Shown: positions 45,991 through 58,064 of the stretch, one piece after another | How the letters are laid out: the number at the start of each line of letters is the position of its first letter | Position numbering within the stretch: the first letter of the stretch is position 1 | DNA from: Hofstenia miamia | Lineage: Eukaryota > Xenacoelomorpha > Acoela | NCBI GenBank assembly: GCA_004352715.1 | Contig: SCFE01000052.1 | Span: 413,254-477,253 of the forward strand | Length of the DNA: 64,000 nucleotides | Reading direction: 5' to 3' | Program-made: the position numbers and the translations under genes | The notes under the pieces: generated by a model | What the model saw: only the letters and a program-made list of their open reading frames with translations | Told to the model about the DNA's origin: nothing | Database searches by the model: none

Positions 45991-46905
45991 TGTAGAATTG
46001 CGGGCTGCAATAGTAGTTACACTAACAACTAATTGACTCTGCAGAAGGCTGAAATAGCTATACCATATAGCCCCGATTCCAGAAAAAGGTAAAGAGAAAA
46101 CAACTTATTGAATAACATAAACATTGGTATTTCATCCAAGTAATAGATACTTTTAGGTAAACTCCAAGATGACCAATTCACGTGGCTTCCAGCCCAAGCG
46201 AAGTCTTTAGTAAAAGTAAAGTGCTCGACTTGAATGCAAGGTGCTACCGTATTTGTCTCACTTATTAATTTCTATTTCACAACCACAAATAAACATCTCA
46301 TTTTCATTGTTATTTCTCAGCTCACTAAATAATAGTCTGTAATTGCCAGACATTTGCGCTAGCCAACGCCATAGTATCATCACAGTGTTATCATTTATAA
46401 GTGCATGTATGTGTTGAACATCGAACCAGAGTTTTATTATTACCTTATATATAACCGTATACCTAACTTACTTGGTCCACAATTCGGCCTGGTAAGATCA
46501 GAGATGATCTCCAGGAGCTACGTGTCGCCCTGTACTTGCAAAAGCACTCCCAACTTGTCGCCGAAGTTAAGCACTTATTTTCATATCGAAAAAAGAAAAA
46601 TAAGTAAAAGCAAACGGTAACTGAGGCTAGACAAATTCTATTGTGCTTTTTGCAACATTGTTTCTCAATTTATACAATTCAAACTTATTACCTGTCTTTG
46701 TTTACAATCAACTTTAATCACAAGATAGTCATGTTATTGATTTCCCTCGCAAATTAAATTTGAGCAATATAATCAGCACCTTTCAAGGGGACATGAAACA
46801 GTTATCGTAAAACCAAACTAGAAATAAATGGTTACGTCATACTGACGTCAAATACAAATAAAATCGAAAATGATAACCACAAAAAAGTCCCTGAGTGACT
46901 CTACA
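45991..46905 (-). mobile_element. Solo LTR of the gypsy family (915 bp)
   Basis: It starts TGTAGAATTGCGGGCTGCAA and ends CCTGAGTGACTCTACA, aligning end to end with the element B LTR. ATAT on each side (45987-45990 and 46906-46909) is an intact target duplication. No internal element sequence remains. The short open frame 46405-46620 is inside the LTR and not a gene. Confidence 0.9.
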
Positions 46906-47300
46906 ATATTCGTGCTAGACACTATGGCAGAGGGTGCTGGATACGGGTCAATTTTATACATAAGAAATTAGACCCCTATTCCAATTTAATAATTTTTTGT
47001 TAGAATGAATTATTGTGGCTTTGCATCAAAAAAGGCGCTGGATACTTTTGAAAATCGGAAAGTGCGGGCGAACTAAAAATGTGATTTATCTTTTTGAATC
47101 AAACTGCATTTAATGGTTTTTTTGCACTAAATGCTTCAATTATAACAGGCTCTATGTTGTTTCCCATATACATGTTCAATATAAGTATGAAAATTCTATA
47201 CTTAATACATATAACTCTTTAAGTAAATTTATTTGAATTTTCAGTAATAATTGCACATCGACAGGCCCATGGTATTTGCAACCAGCGATACTGGAAATCC
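46906..47300. other. No gene seen
   Basis: A short intergenic stretch between the solo LTR and the non-LTR element. Confidence 0.5.
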
Positions 47301-50300
47301 GCACTATAATAATAATAATAATCAATGACTTTATTTAGCCGCTGAAGGCATACACAACAAAAAAATAAATAAAAACAAGTCAAGTTTTACGGCAGCGGGG
47401 ACAGTCACATGAGATGAAATAGGAGCAAATGGAAGAGTAGGCGAAGTTGGAGAAGGGCTCAGCAAAGAGGAAAGCCATCAAAGATTTCTTGAAGCTCGGT
47501 GGCGGGGAAAAGAAATCAATCGCTGTTGGAGGGTTGCGAGTCAAGATGTAATTAGCAGCAGTACAAGCACGATTGAAAAACGAGTGAAGGGTGTGATGTT
47601 TCTTTGTACGACGAATGGAGAAGGTGACAACATCATCAGAACGAGTGCAGCAGGAATTAGAGAACTTAATGAAATCAAAAGGATCAAGATCCAATTTGCG
47701 AGTCAGTAGTCGATTGAACAGAAGGAGATCACAGGCATGGAAGTAGAGTGACAGCGGGAGAGTGGAGAATTTCAGCAGAGCGTCTTTATAGTCCAAAGAG
47801 GAAATCCATTTGAAAGCGCGTTTCTGGAAACGTTCCATGGAGTGGAACAAAGCACAAGAAGGCCACCAACAAGGAGACGCGTAGAGAAGAATGGCGCGAG
47901 GAATGGACTTGAACAAAGAGAGCTTCACAGCGGACGAGGTATTAAAGGAACATTATGGAAAAGGGCAAATAGCGAGGAATTAGTTTTGTGGAGAACGCAA
48001 AGACACATGTCCAGTCCAATTTAAGTTAGCAGCAATTTGAACTCCAAGATGAGGGTGGTGAGGCGCAAAGTTCACAGTTAGAGGCAAATCAGAAGGGGAG
48101 CCACAGAAAAGGAAATACCACATGTCTTGGTTGCTAAAATCAAGATGGTTGACAGAGAACCAAGTAGACAAGTGCTCGAGATCAGAAAAGATATTCGAAG
48201 CAAAAGACCAACCAAAATAAAAAATCGCAGTGTCGTCAACATACAACAGGCAAGACGAGTTGAGAACAGAATGAGGGAGGTCGTTAATGCAACGAGGAAG
48301 AAAAGAACAGCAAACACTGAGCCTTGAGGGGCACCACTAGTAATAGGGACAGGAGAAGAGATAGACGAGTTGATTTTGACACACTGTTGGCGATTGGTCA
48401 GGTAAGACTGGAACAGTTTGATGAAATCCACATCAAAACCAAATAAATGTAACTTATCAAGCAGAATGGAATGAGGGAGGCGATCAAACGCTTTAGAGAT
48501 GTCAAGAAAGATAATAAATCCAGGATCATTACTATCAGAGTGAAAGTAAAAGTTTTTTATCAGAGTGAGCAGGTTAGTAATCGTAGAGCGACCAGGAAAG
48601 TTGCCATGCTGAGAAGAAAAGATGAGGTGACGAATTTTTGGGAATACAAAAAAAACAAGGCATTCAAAGATAGAATAGCTATTGGGCGGTAGGACGTGAC
48701 CTGCAAGGAGGGAAGCTGATTAGATTTTAACAGTGGAGAAATCCAAGATGTCTTCCAACAGGCGGGATAGCGCTTAGAGGAGCAAATAAAAGAGTAAAAA
48801 TGCTTTAAATGGATACAAAGTGTTGAGGAGGTTGCGTGAATTACAAAGGAATAGACACCGTCAGGATAGCAAGGATCAGGCAACTTGCAAGATTTAAGCA
48901 TGAGAGAAATATTTTGGGTGCTGAAGTTACTATCACAAAGTTGGATTAGTGGGGAGGCAGCAGGCCGGCCAGTGCACATGGAGACAGATTCAGAGAAGTT
49001 AGAGGCAAAATACGCGTTGAACAAATCAACTTTCTCCAGGTCAGAGTGAGCAGAAAGAAAATTCTATCTCAAATTGGGGAGCTCAGGCTTGGAATGAAGA
49101 GAATGCAGGAAGGAATAAGAGTCTTGAAGAGAACTGAACGAGAAGCTAGACAGAAGAGAGACTGTGTCAAGTTCCATAAAATTGATAACATCTGTGAGAG
49201 AAGCAAGCTTCGAAGAAGCAGTAAGACTCCAATTTATTCAAGGACTGCACATTAATGGACGAGAAATAGAAAGCACGCTTTTTCCGCCGACGAGGAACAT
49301 AAGAAGAAATAACTTGGTGTAAGAAGGTGAACCAAAAAAAAACAAGGCATTCAAAGATAGAATAGCTATTGGGCGGTAGGACGTGACCTGCAAGGAGGGA
49401 AGCTGATTAGATTTTAACAGTGGAGAAATCCAAGATGTCTTCCAACAGGCGGGATAGCGCTTAGAGGAGCAAATAAAAGAGTAAAAATGCTTTAAATGGA
49501 TACAAAGTGTTGAGGAGGTTGCGTGAATTACAAAGGAATAGACACCGTCAGGATAGCAAGGATCAGGCAACTTGCAAGATTTAAGCATGAGAGAAATATT
49601 TTGGGTGCTGAAGTTACTATCACAAAGTTGGATTAGTGGGGAGGCAGCAGGCCGGCCAGTGCACATGGAGACAGATTCAGAGAAGTTAGAGGCAAAATAC
49701 GCGTTGAACAAATCAACTTTCTCCAGGTCAGAGTGAGCAGAAAGAAAATTCTATCTCAAATTGGGGAGCTCAGGCTTGGAATGAAGAGAATGCAGGAAGG
49801 AATAAGAGTCTTGAAGAGAACTGAACGAGAAGCTAGACAGAAGAGAGNTCGGGGTGAGAGCACAGAACCAAATCAAGCAAGGAGGAGCTAGAAGTAGGAG
49901 AAAATACAAGTTGTTCAAGAGAAAAGCAGGCAAAAACCTCTAAAACAGCAGACTCATAAGTGTCAGTAGAGTCGAGTGCATTCCAGCAGACATTAGGTAG
50001 ATTGAAGTCACCACAAACAAAAAATGAGGATGAATGGAAAAGCCAAGGTGACGAGAGAGGGAGATAGACTGTTCCTGAAAAGCCTCGAACATAGATGATA
50101 AATCAGCAATGGGAATGCGAAAGGTACTATGTAAAGGAGGATTGTAAACGCAGAGCAGAAAAACAATATAGTCACTGAGACAACAGCACAGCCACAACAG
50201 AAATCGAAGGATAATTAATCGAATGAGATGCGATGAATGTCAAGTTTAGGAAGGCGTGAATCAATGAGAACACCTCCATGGCGACCACTGGAGCGATCCA

Positions 50301-50460
50301 TACGAGAAAGAACTTTAAGAGTAGAGTTGGGAAAAACAAAACTGTCAGCAACAGCAGGTTTCAGTGATGAAAATGAAGTCAACAGGAGACTGCAAGAAGA
50401 AGTTGTAAAAACTAAGGCGATGGTTCAAAGATACAAGACTGTGGCATTGGCAAGCAATTA
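47301..50460 (-). pseudogene. Non-LTR retrotransposon ORF2: EEP endonuclease and reverse transcriptase, broken
   Basis: Minus strand. The EEP endonuclease region (about 50380-49850) has DRSSGRHGGVLID and CGDFNLPNVCWNALDS. RT follows: YRPIAILSLNALF, then SGAPQGSV (about 48340), catalytic YVDDTA (about 48245) and the thumb region with ILLYASPCWWPS and ERFQKRAFKWISS (47928-47380). The 3' end has AATAAA and an ATT trinucleotide tail (47303-47322). The order and motifs fit the CR1/Jockey group in the broad sense; I do not assign a clade. Frameshifts are frequent. About 517 bp of the RT N-terminal region is present twice (48645-49161 and 49332-49848), and the second copy abuts a single N at 49848, so it may be an assembly error. 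Confidence 0.85.
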
Positions 50461-50505
50461 GGAAAAGCCAGAGTTACGGGGGAGAGGAAGATCAGAGTGA
50501 GATAG

Positions 50506-51245
50506 TCATTCACGGCGAGACGCATTACGGCGACGAGGACGAAGGCCAAAAGATTTGCTCTCATCGTCAGAGAGATGGTAATAGCGAATCAAGATGCCTT
50601 CAGACCACACATCAGGATTCATGATTGCAAGATGCCACTCTTGATCGCAGACAACATAGAATAATACAAATGAAGAGTCAGGACGTGGAGGGATGGAAAG
50701 GACATCATCAAATTGTAGAGGAGGAACGAAGGTGTTCAGCAACATCTGACGTGGACACAGAGACAGCAAAACGACCATTATAGATATGAGCTTTGCGGGG
50801 AAGCCGCGGAAGTGAACTAATTGGAACAGCAGGGAGACGGCAGGAAGCACTAGAATCAAAAACTGGACGAGGACGATCACGGTTAGTAGACGAAGGAATA
50901 CACTGCTTAGGAGGATGCGGTAGAGCAGAAGGAGGAGCAAGCTCGGCTGTGGAACTTGGAGCAGGATTATTGGGGCGAGATGAGACAGTACGTGAGGCGG
51001 CAGCAGCACTAGGAGAACATTTGAGATTGTAGTGAGGAAACATCAGAGGAAAGCGTTGTGAGGGATTCAGACAAGGATGATATGACACCAGGACCATCAT
51101 TGGAGGAGGGGAGCGAGGTAGAGAGAGAAGTGACAGCTTGGCGCAGCAACGAAATGTTGGCGTCTTTCTTCAGACCACCAACAGCAGAGGTAAACTGGGC
51201 GTCGCACAAATTTTTTAAGTCGGACAGCGAATTTGAAGGAGGCAT
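50506..51245 (-). pseudogene. Non-LTR retrotransposon ORF1, frameshifted
   Basis: It opens with a Leu-rich helical segment (LLRQAVTSLSTSLP, LTTLSSDVSSLQSQM) that may form a coiled coil, then an Ala/Ser/Pro-rich linker. The C-terminal part contains PPRPDSSFVLFYVVCDQEW and ends in a basic cluster (RPRRRNASRRE). At least two frameshifts (near 51015 and 50760) split it. Position and composition fit the nucleic-acid-binding ORF1 of a non-LTR element; I recognise no named domain. Confidence 0.6.
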
Positions 51246-51259
51246 AACTGAAATCTAAT

Positions 51260-52021
51260 TAAACGGTATAATAAACAGCAATTATTTAGAAATTCAATGT
51301 TCTTAAATAGACTTATTTCTGCAACCATTCTACAGAGTTCAGCTATTTCTTCTCTTCATCCCCTAAGTTTACAATTTGTACAACTAATTAGCTGATTCCT
51401 ATGAATTGTTGTGAAAGCACAGCCTCACACATCACTTCAACTATTTAAGAAATAAAATCGGTTATTTCATGAGTTGATCAATGTGGAAAACTTTAAAATT
51501 ACAACTATTGAAATAAAAGTATTACTTTTAAGCATGTTTGATCATACTTTCACACTGTTCTCCAATGGTAGCAATACATTTATTGGCAAATGTTTTTGTC
51601 GCGATAGCTTTATGCAGGATTATTTAGTTATGCAACAATGCTTTTTAATTATATTTACTTACTTCTCATTGATGACAATTGTTTGTCACATATGCCTTCT
51701 TCTACAGAGAGGGCTTTTGTAACTTTACACATGTATTTATTTAGACAACTACTTCTTTGAGTTATACTCTGATTTCTTTACACATTTTGTAGAGTTTGAA
51801 TAGCTAATTTTTAATCAAAATTATATGTTCATTACTATACACTTTTGCTAATTAAAGGTTTTTCAATTGAAATATAACACAACCCTAGTGCTCTGCGAGT
51901 ATTGACTGTATATACTAGCCTTGTATTTCATTATCTAAATCGCCAATAGTTCTACATGACACAATCTTTGTATTGAATTCTTATGTTTCACAAAATGCAG
52001 AGGAAATTAAGAACTGAAAAA

Positions 52022-52056
<35 letters not shown>

Positions 52057-52445
52057 GAAATTAATTTTTACACATTTATATTCCACTGAATCAATTGCAT
52101 TTTTGGCGCATTTTAATGAACATTCGATTAGTAAAAACCCTGTAAAAAATTTCTGCATCCCAGTTATATCAAGTTAAAAATATATATAGATACAATAAAG
52201 CAAATTTTGTGTAAAGAGCTATTTTTCTGGATTTTCAATGTAATACTTAATTCTTCTTTTTATTAGTATTTAAGATTATCTATTTCACAATTACTTTTTT
52301 GAAGTTTATGAAGTAATAATTAAATATTATTTTACTGTATGTGTAGCATTTTGTAATAATTTAGTATTTTATAATGTTGAACCAACTGCTATTTCAAGCA
52401 ACTTTAGTTTACAAATATATCTTAATTGCATTATTTACTTTCAGA
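51260..52445. other. Upstream intergenic region of CFAP298
   Basis: No gene is seen. A TA microsatellite lies at about 52023-52053. The last bases, TTTACTTTCAG (52434-52444), look like a splice acceptor one base before the CFAP298 start codon, so the region may include a 5' UTR intron or a trans-splicing outron. Confidence 0.5.
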
Positions 52446-55400
52446 ATGGTGCGGTTGAAAGTTAAGCGTGACAATGAAGAACAGTTTATATTTGATACAA
52501 ATTTGGAACAATCGACAGATGATCTCATTACGTCTTTGTGTGAAATATATAATGGTAGACTTAGAATTCAACGTCTTTGCTCAGGTTTCTTTTCAATTTT
52601 GGTATTAATACGTAAATACAGTATGTAGAAATCAACGAGTTGGGCGCCCATGGTATTACGCTGCCTCCAAATATGCAAGGTTTAGCTGATGAACAAATAG
52701 AAGAACTTAAACTTATTGATAATTGGGCCGAAAAATGTGTTCCCAGCGGTGGAAGTGTTTTCAAAAAAGACGAAGTTGGTAAAAGAAATGGTCAGGCGCC
52801 TTTAGATAATATGGTCAAGGTTCTTTCAGATACAACAAATGAAGCTCAAGATAAAATTAGCAAGGTGAATTCTCTCAAAAATTTTGCATGTATCTTATTG
52901 CAATATAAAATTGCAAATTTAAACTGTAGTTAATGTTTTATTCAAGCCTATAAAACTAATTAATTTCAAGTGTACTTTTAGTATCATATATTATTGCTGT
53001 TAAACTGATTTTTTAGAAAAACTTTCAAATGAATAAGCCATTAACAATGGATATCGTAGATGAAGCATTCTCCATTTTAAAAGGCGCTGTTACGATTGTT
53101 TATCCAATGGGATTACCTCCACATGATCCCATTAGCTTAGAATTTAATGGTGATTTAGACTATTTGCAGGGAACTCAAGTAAAATTTATATGATTTATAT
53201 TTGATTAATTAAGTACTTAGTATTCGAAGGATATCATTCTTCCAGAAAAAGCAGCTGTTTGGTTTTGCGGAAAAGAGATGCCTAAAGGCAAGAGACTGTC
53301 TGACGTTTTGGGCAAAAATGACAAAACTACATTAATTGTCAAATTAACAAAGGTATATATTAATATTTGGCATTAAAGAATTTAGTGATGCATATCTCTG
53401 GCGCTAAATAAGAAGTATGTATTTAGCACCAATTTTAAACGTAATATGCACAAAGAATTTTTCAATCAGATTTATTCAAAATATTTTGTTTATACATTAT
53501 TTACAATATCTAAACATAAAAAATATAGCCTTGCTAAACAACTACTTTTTTCATACCAATTGGTGACTGACGCTAAATAGGAACATTGAAAAATGACACT
53601 AAATAATATCTAGCGTTTGAAGAATCTTATGTGGTTCAGCTTTGAATACAATTTATTTTGCAAAGAAGATGGACATTTAAATCTCCTCAAAGGCAATGAA
53701 GCTGGTGTCAAATATTAACTTTATTACATTTTCGCTATTTTGGTTACCTAAAAATGTAATCGACAAATGATCATTGTTGAAATGTTTAAGGAGTTTTCAA
53801 GAAGTCATTACTTCCTTGATGGAGTCACCATGTCATTTAGAAAATCCCCTACTGTCCGCTTTCCAGAATGTTTAATATGACTACTTTTTTGTATTGAGTT
53901 GTGCAATTGTGTTTTCATAGGTTGATAGAGGTTTGATAAAATCAAAGTATTAGTGGAGGCAAATTCACTCCAGTCAAATTCCAATACTGCGGAAAAATCC
54001 AATACTAAATAAATTTCTCCTTGCCGCAAATCCTAAAATAGGCCCAGTTGAATCCAGTATTGCTTAAATTCCATTACTGCGTAAAGACTTTGTAGTAAGA
54101 CCAGCTTACGCAGTACTGTACAATAATTAAATGTTTGAACATAAAGCATCTCTGCCAAGTATGTAACCGTAATACTTCTTCACATCTGCAAATGTACATT
54201 AAAATAGAAGTTTGAAATTACAGTACAACATCATTCTTTAATAATTGAAACCCAATAAGTAAATTTTTGGATTCTAATTCATTTGATATTATTGAAAATT
54301 AGCTTGACTGGCATGATTTTATCATCGTTGCTTCATCAATGATGCAATTATTTCGTGAAAATTCCTAAGACATTTATCATTGATATTTTATTGATTTGGT
54401 TTCTAAGTGGCTGGAAACCACCTGAAAATTTTAAAACTAATATTTGGCTACAGATTATTGCCCTAATTACTGCAAATTTGAGAGTAAAAATATTAGGGGA
54501 TCTAAACTTTGACCGATTTGAACAAATTTTGTGGAATAATTTTTAGGCAAAGCTGCACCACATCAGTTTTTACTTTATTATATTTAGAAACGAAAATTTT
54601 AATTGTGTAATTGCTTAGCATATTTATTTTTAATTTGGATCCTTGTCAAGTTATATTTTAGAGTGGACAGGGTCCACCAGCTAGGGAAGCCCCAATTTCT
54701 GAAGATGAACAGAAGAAAATGATGGCTTACTATTATAGAAAGCAGGAAGAAGCTAAGGCAAGTTTTAAATCTAGATTCAGGTTTGCAAACTAACTATAGT
54801 ACGTGCACTTTTGTATGCATTGTTCATTTTTTCATTTTTATGGTATTTTTGATTGCACTGGAACAAATGTCCCGTTAGTTTCTCTTATGGTTAACAACAG
54901 GGTTGTAAAAATCTGAGTTTTTTAAAAAATCAGATTTTTTTATTTTAATGACGATTTCTTAAAAAAACATTTAATATTTTTATTCTAAATAGACAGTGAA
55001 AGATACGTAAACCTTGCAAAAACGCTTATGGAAGAAGAACGAGTGATTCACTGAAATATCATACTAGAAGGCACATGTCGAAATGACCATATATGCAAAT
55101 TTCGTACTCGAGAGCAATAAAAGCATGTTTTCATCTATAATAACAAATTCTCGAAAAATTTTAAGACAAAAAAAATATGTACAGAAATATTAACTTTGAC
55201 AGACATTCTGTAATATCGCACTCGGGGAAAATTTTTTGGCATACTTAACCTTTAGACACGTAGAAGAACGTTTAGCTTTAAAAATTCTTAGCAAAAAGTC
55301 ATTAACCCTAGGCTGCACAGAACTATTTAAAATTGTTCAACTTACTCAAAAATTGATAACCATGCTTTAATTATATGCATTAAGCAAAAAATATATAGAT

Positions 55401-57579
55401 AATTAAAAAACAAAATTTAATTTTATAGTTATAGGTTTGTGCTTTTAAAGGCATATTGGGCAATTCTAGTATAAAAATTAATTATAATTTGAAAAAAATA
55501 AGTGACAACAAATGTATATTTTGTGAACTTTCAAGAAACAATTCTTTTCAGAAATACATAAATATAGTTCACACTTAATACAACAGGTTTGGGCCGATAT
55601 TTGCAGCTAGGCAGCTTACACCACCCGCGTTAATCTTAAGTAATTGGTAGATGATTTAAACTATCGTGTCTTAAACCTTTGCATGATGGTATGCTTAGCA
55701 GTAGGGCCTGGTTTTTGTTTTTCATCATGAGCTATATTAATTGATGAAGCAACCTTCTTTTTATTGCAGGTTTATTTGCTTTACATAAACATGCAGCAAT
55801 TTCTGCTTTAAAATCCCATACTGAAAGTGTGTTGTTTACAGCACAACCCAAACAATCCCGTTTATACAAGTGCCAAGAGTTTACTACTCCCATGTCAACA
55901 AAATGGAAGAATATTTGTAAGTAGAACTTCTTGGTTGATTTTATCTATATTCTATACAGCGCAATGAAAGATCAAACGAATCAATCCCAACCATAAATGA
56001 ATTATTTTGCTTGATTGCTGAAGGGCAATTAATTTCTTTATAAGTTGATTCCTTTTTTTGAATATCGTCTAATTGTCTGCATTGGAGACACAGAAACAAA
56101 ATCAGATAGTAGTATTGCTCCTCTATTATCTAAGCACTTTATTGCAGCAACTGTATCAGTCGTATCTGGCAGAGTAGCAGATTCTTCCACAATTGCTCCT
56201 CTTCCGTTTTTTAGCAATGATTTGTCTGAGGGAAATTCCAATCCAGGAATTCGATAAATCCGAACTGTTGATAAGGAAAATATTTGTCGAGAATGGAGTT
56301 TTCTCAACAAAGGCACTGAGGAAAATCATTTGTCAAAAAACAACTTAAAATTTTTCCCTGATGGTATTCTTTCAGAAAGTCGTAATAGCACACTTCCAAA
56401 TGCACCAACATCATTGTCCACAATTTCTTTTTCAGCTAAGTAAAATTCCACATTATGAATGAGACCAGTTGATCCAGCAATTAGAAACATCTTGTAACCC
56501 CACTTCTTTGGTTTTCGTGGATTGTATTGCCGTAGACGCCATCCTTTTTTATTTCTGAGAATGATTTGCTCATCCTCGGCAAGCATTTCATCCATTGCGA
56601 TCTTGCCGCAAACAGTATTAAAAATTTTTATTTGTGGAAGAAATTTGAATCCCTTGGGAGAATCATCGCATTTTGACTGTCTACAAAATGTAAATTCTTT
56701 TTTATTGATTCTCATTTATTGCAAGGCATTGTTTCAGCGACTTTTGATATCTTTGCCGTCGTTCCCCAATAACGTCGTGTAGAATTCATACCGTAAAGCG
56801 ACATCCAAAGTGAACAGGCAATACATCTTTCCAAATCGTCGCTTGTAAGATGCAATGTTGAATTTGGATCATTTTGAGACGCATACAACGTGGAATGGTG
56901 ACAAATCAGTTTGAATTCTTCAGAAAAATCTGAAAAATAGTCATTAGGAGTTCTTATTGAAGTTGAAAGTTCACGTGAACTTAACCACTGGGTATTTGAA
57001 AAGTTACTGCAATTTTGCCGCCAAACGAGATTTGTTTTCTTGGAATTCCGTTTCCATTTCATGTACCCAATTTCTTTCCTTTTCTTCGTCGTCACCATCT
57101 TCATTGTTTATTTCAGACAAATTTTCGACCTCTGAATCTGTTTCATGTCCTTCACTGGAATTGCATTATTATCGGACATAACTTCAGCTATCTAATTGTA
57201 TGCATGACATTGACATATATTTCTGAATATTTGAAGGTATGGTTTTTTCATAGTAAGTTTTGTGTTCTGGATTCTTTTCAGTTTTGAAGGATTTATTAAA
57301 TTCTATTATACAGATACATCTCAGCTTAAGTATATTTTGTTAGCATAGGTGCTTCGCTGAAAATAATTGTACACGTGTTCCGAATTTCCATAAAATACTT
57401 AAAATGTTGGTTTTAATTAATATGGATAAAAATTCCCAAAGGTTTTGTTTGTCGTATTAGGAGTATAATTTTAGAAGCTTGCTGAAAACGAAGATGATTC
57501 ATATCTTAATAGTGCCTGGGCAGATACAAAATCCCTCAAGAATCAGTTGCATGGAACAACTAATCTAAGATATCGCTAG
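52446..57579 (+). CDS. CFAP298: CFAP298 (C21orf59/Kurly), six-exon gene, 289 residues
   Basis: Cilia- and flagella-associated protein 298, a cytoplasmic factor needed for dynein-arm assembly and motile, polarised cilia in vertebrates. Exons: 52446-52584, 52629-52864, 53017-53178, 53221-53352, 54662-54757, 57475-57579. The lengths keep one frame to the TAG stop. Conserved blocks in order: MVRLKVKRD, YNGRLRIQRLCS, LPPNMQGLADEQIEELKL, EKCVPSGGSVFKKDEVGKR, IVYPMGLPPHDPI, QGPPAREAPISEDEQKKMM and the C-terminal DDSYLNSAWAD. The human protein is, to my memory, 290 residues, so this one is full length. I chose ATG 52446 over the upstream in-frame ATG 52374 because homology starts there and a splice acceptor lies between. 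Intron 1 is only 44 nt. Intron 5 has a GC donor. Intron 4 has a second in-frame acceptor 9 nt downstream (53229). Confidence 0.93.
55770..57180 (-). pseudogene. Decayed piggyBac-type transposase in CFAP298 intron 5
   Basis: Antisense to CFAP298. From 57180: a charged N-terminus; TSDDLERCIACSLWMSLYGM (about 56840); then the DDE-type core AMDEMLAEDEQIILRNKKGW, LRQYNPRKPKKWGYKMFLIA, LRLSERIPSGKNFKLFFDK (56715-56326); then AAIKCLDNRGAILLSDFVSV (56316-56038); and weaker traces of NSFMVGID and a C-terminal basic part to about 55770. The order and spacing fit the piggyBac (DDE_Tnp_1_7) family. Stops and frameshifts show it is dead. A TTAACCCTAG at 55302-55311 resembles a piggyBac terminus with its TTAA target, but I find no matching right end. 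Confidence 0.8.
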
Positions 57580-58064
57580 TGTTGTGTTTTATGTAATATA
57601 TTGTAAATTTGTTAATACATTTCTTAGTTTAGTTAGGAATTACTGACCTAAATATATATTACATATATTTTTAGATGTATTATTTAAGTTTAATATTATT
57701 AAGGTGAATATTTAGTTTACTTGATAAAGTTGCTTACAAGGTGCAAGTTACTTTTAATATACTATTTGGATATCAGCATTTAATACATTATGTGCGCTCA
57801 CCGAAAATGTAGTTATTATTCTAATGAATATTTTGCTGTTGAGTTTCTTGTTACTTATAATTATTTATCTATAATTTTCAGATTTAATGCTGTTTTCTTC
57901 AGTATCATGCCTTTAACCCAAAATTAATTGTGTATGTGATAGTTTTCATTCTATGTTTTTCCTTCAATGGTTTTTATGGTATCCCGTCATGTTCACCGAA
58001 TTTTATTTTCGTTCCTAGTGTCAGTATTTACCCACCTAATATATATATATATATATATATATAC
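57580..58064. other. Downstream of CFAP298; no gene, TA run at the gap edge
   Basis: AT-rich sequence, probably the CFAP298 3' UTR followed by intergenic DNA. A TA microsatellite (58039-58064) runs into the N gap and probably caused the assembly break. Confidence 0.6.

Noticed and set aside
52374-52445. Upstream in-frame ATG as the CFAP298 start
   Set aside because: The added 24 residues are hydrophobic and not part of the family, and a splice acceptor separates them from the conserved start.
53808-54029. 73-codon minus-strand frame in CFAP298 intron 4
   Set aside because: No similarity to anything known; intronic and short.
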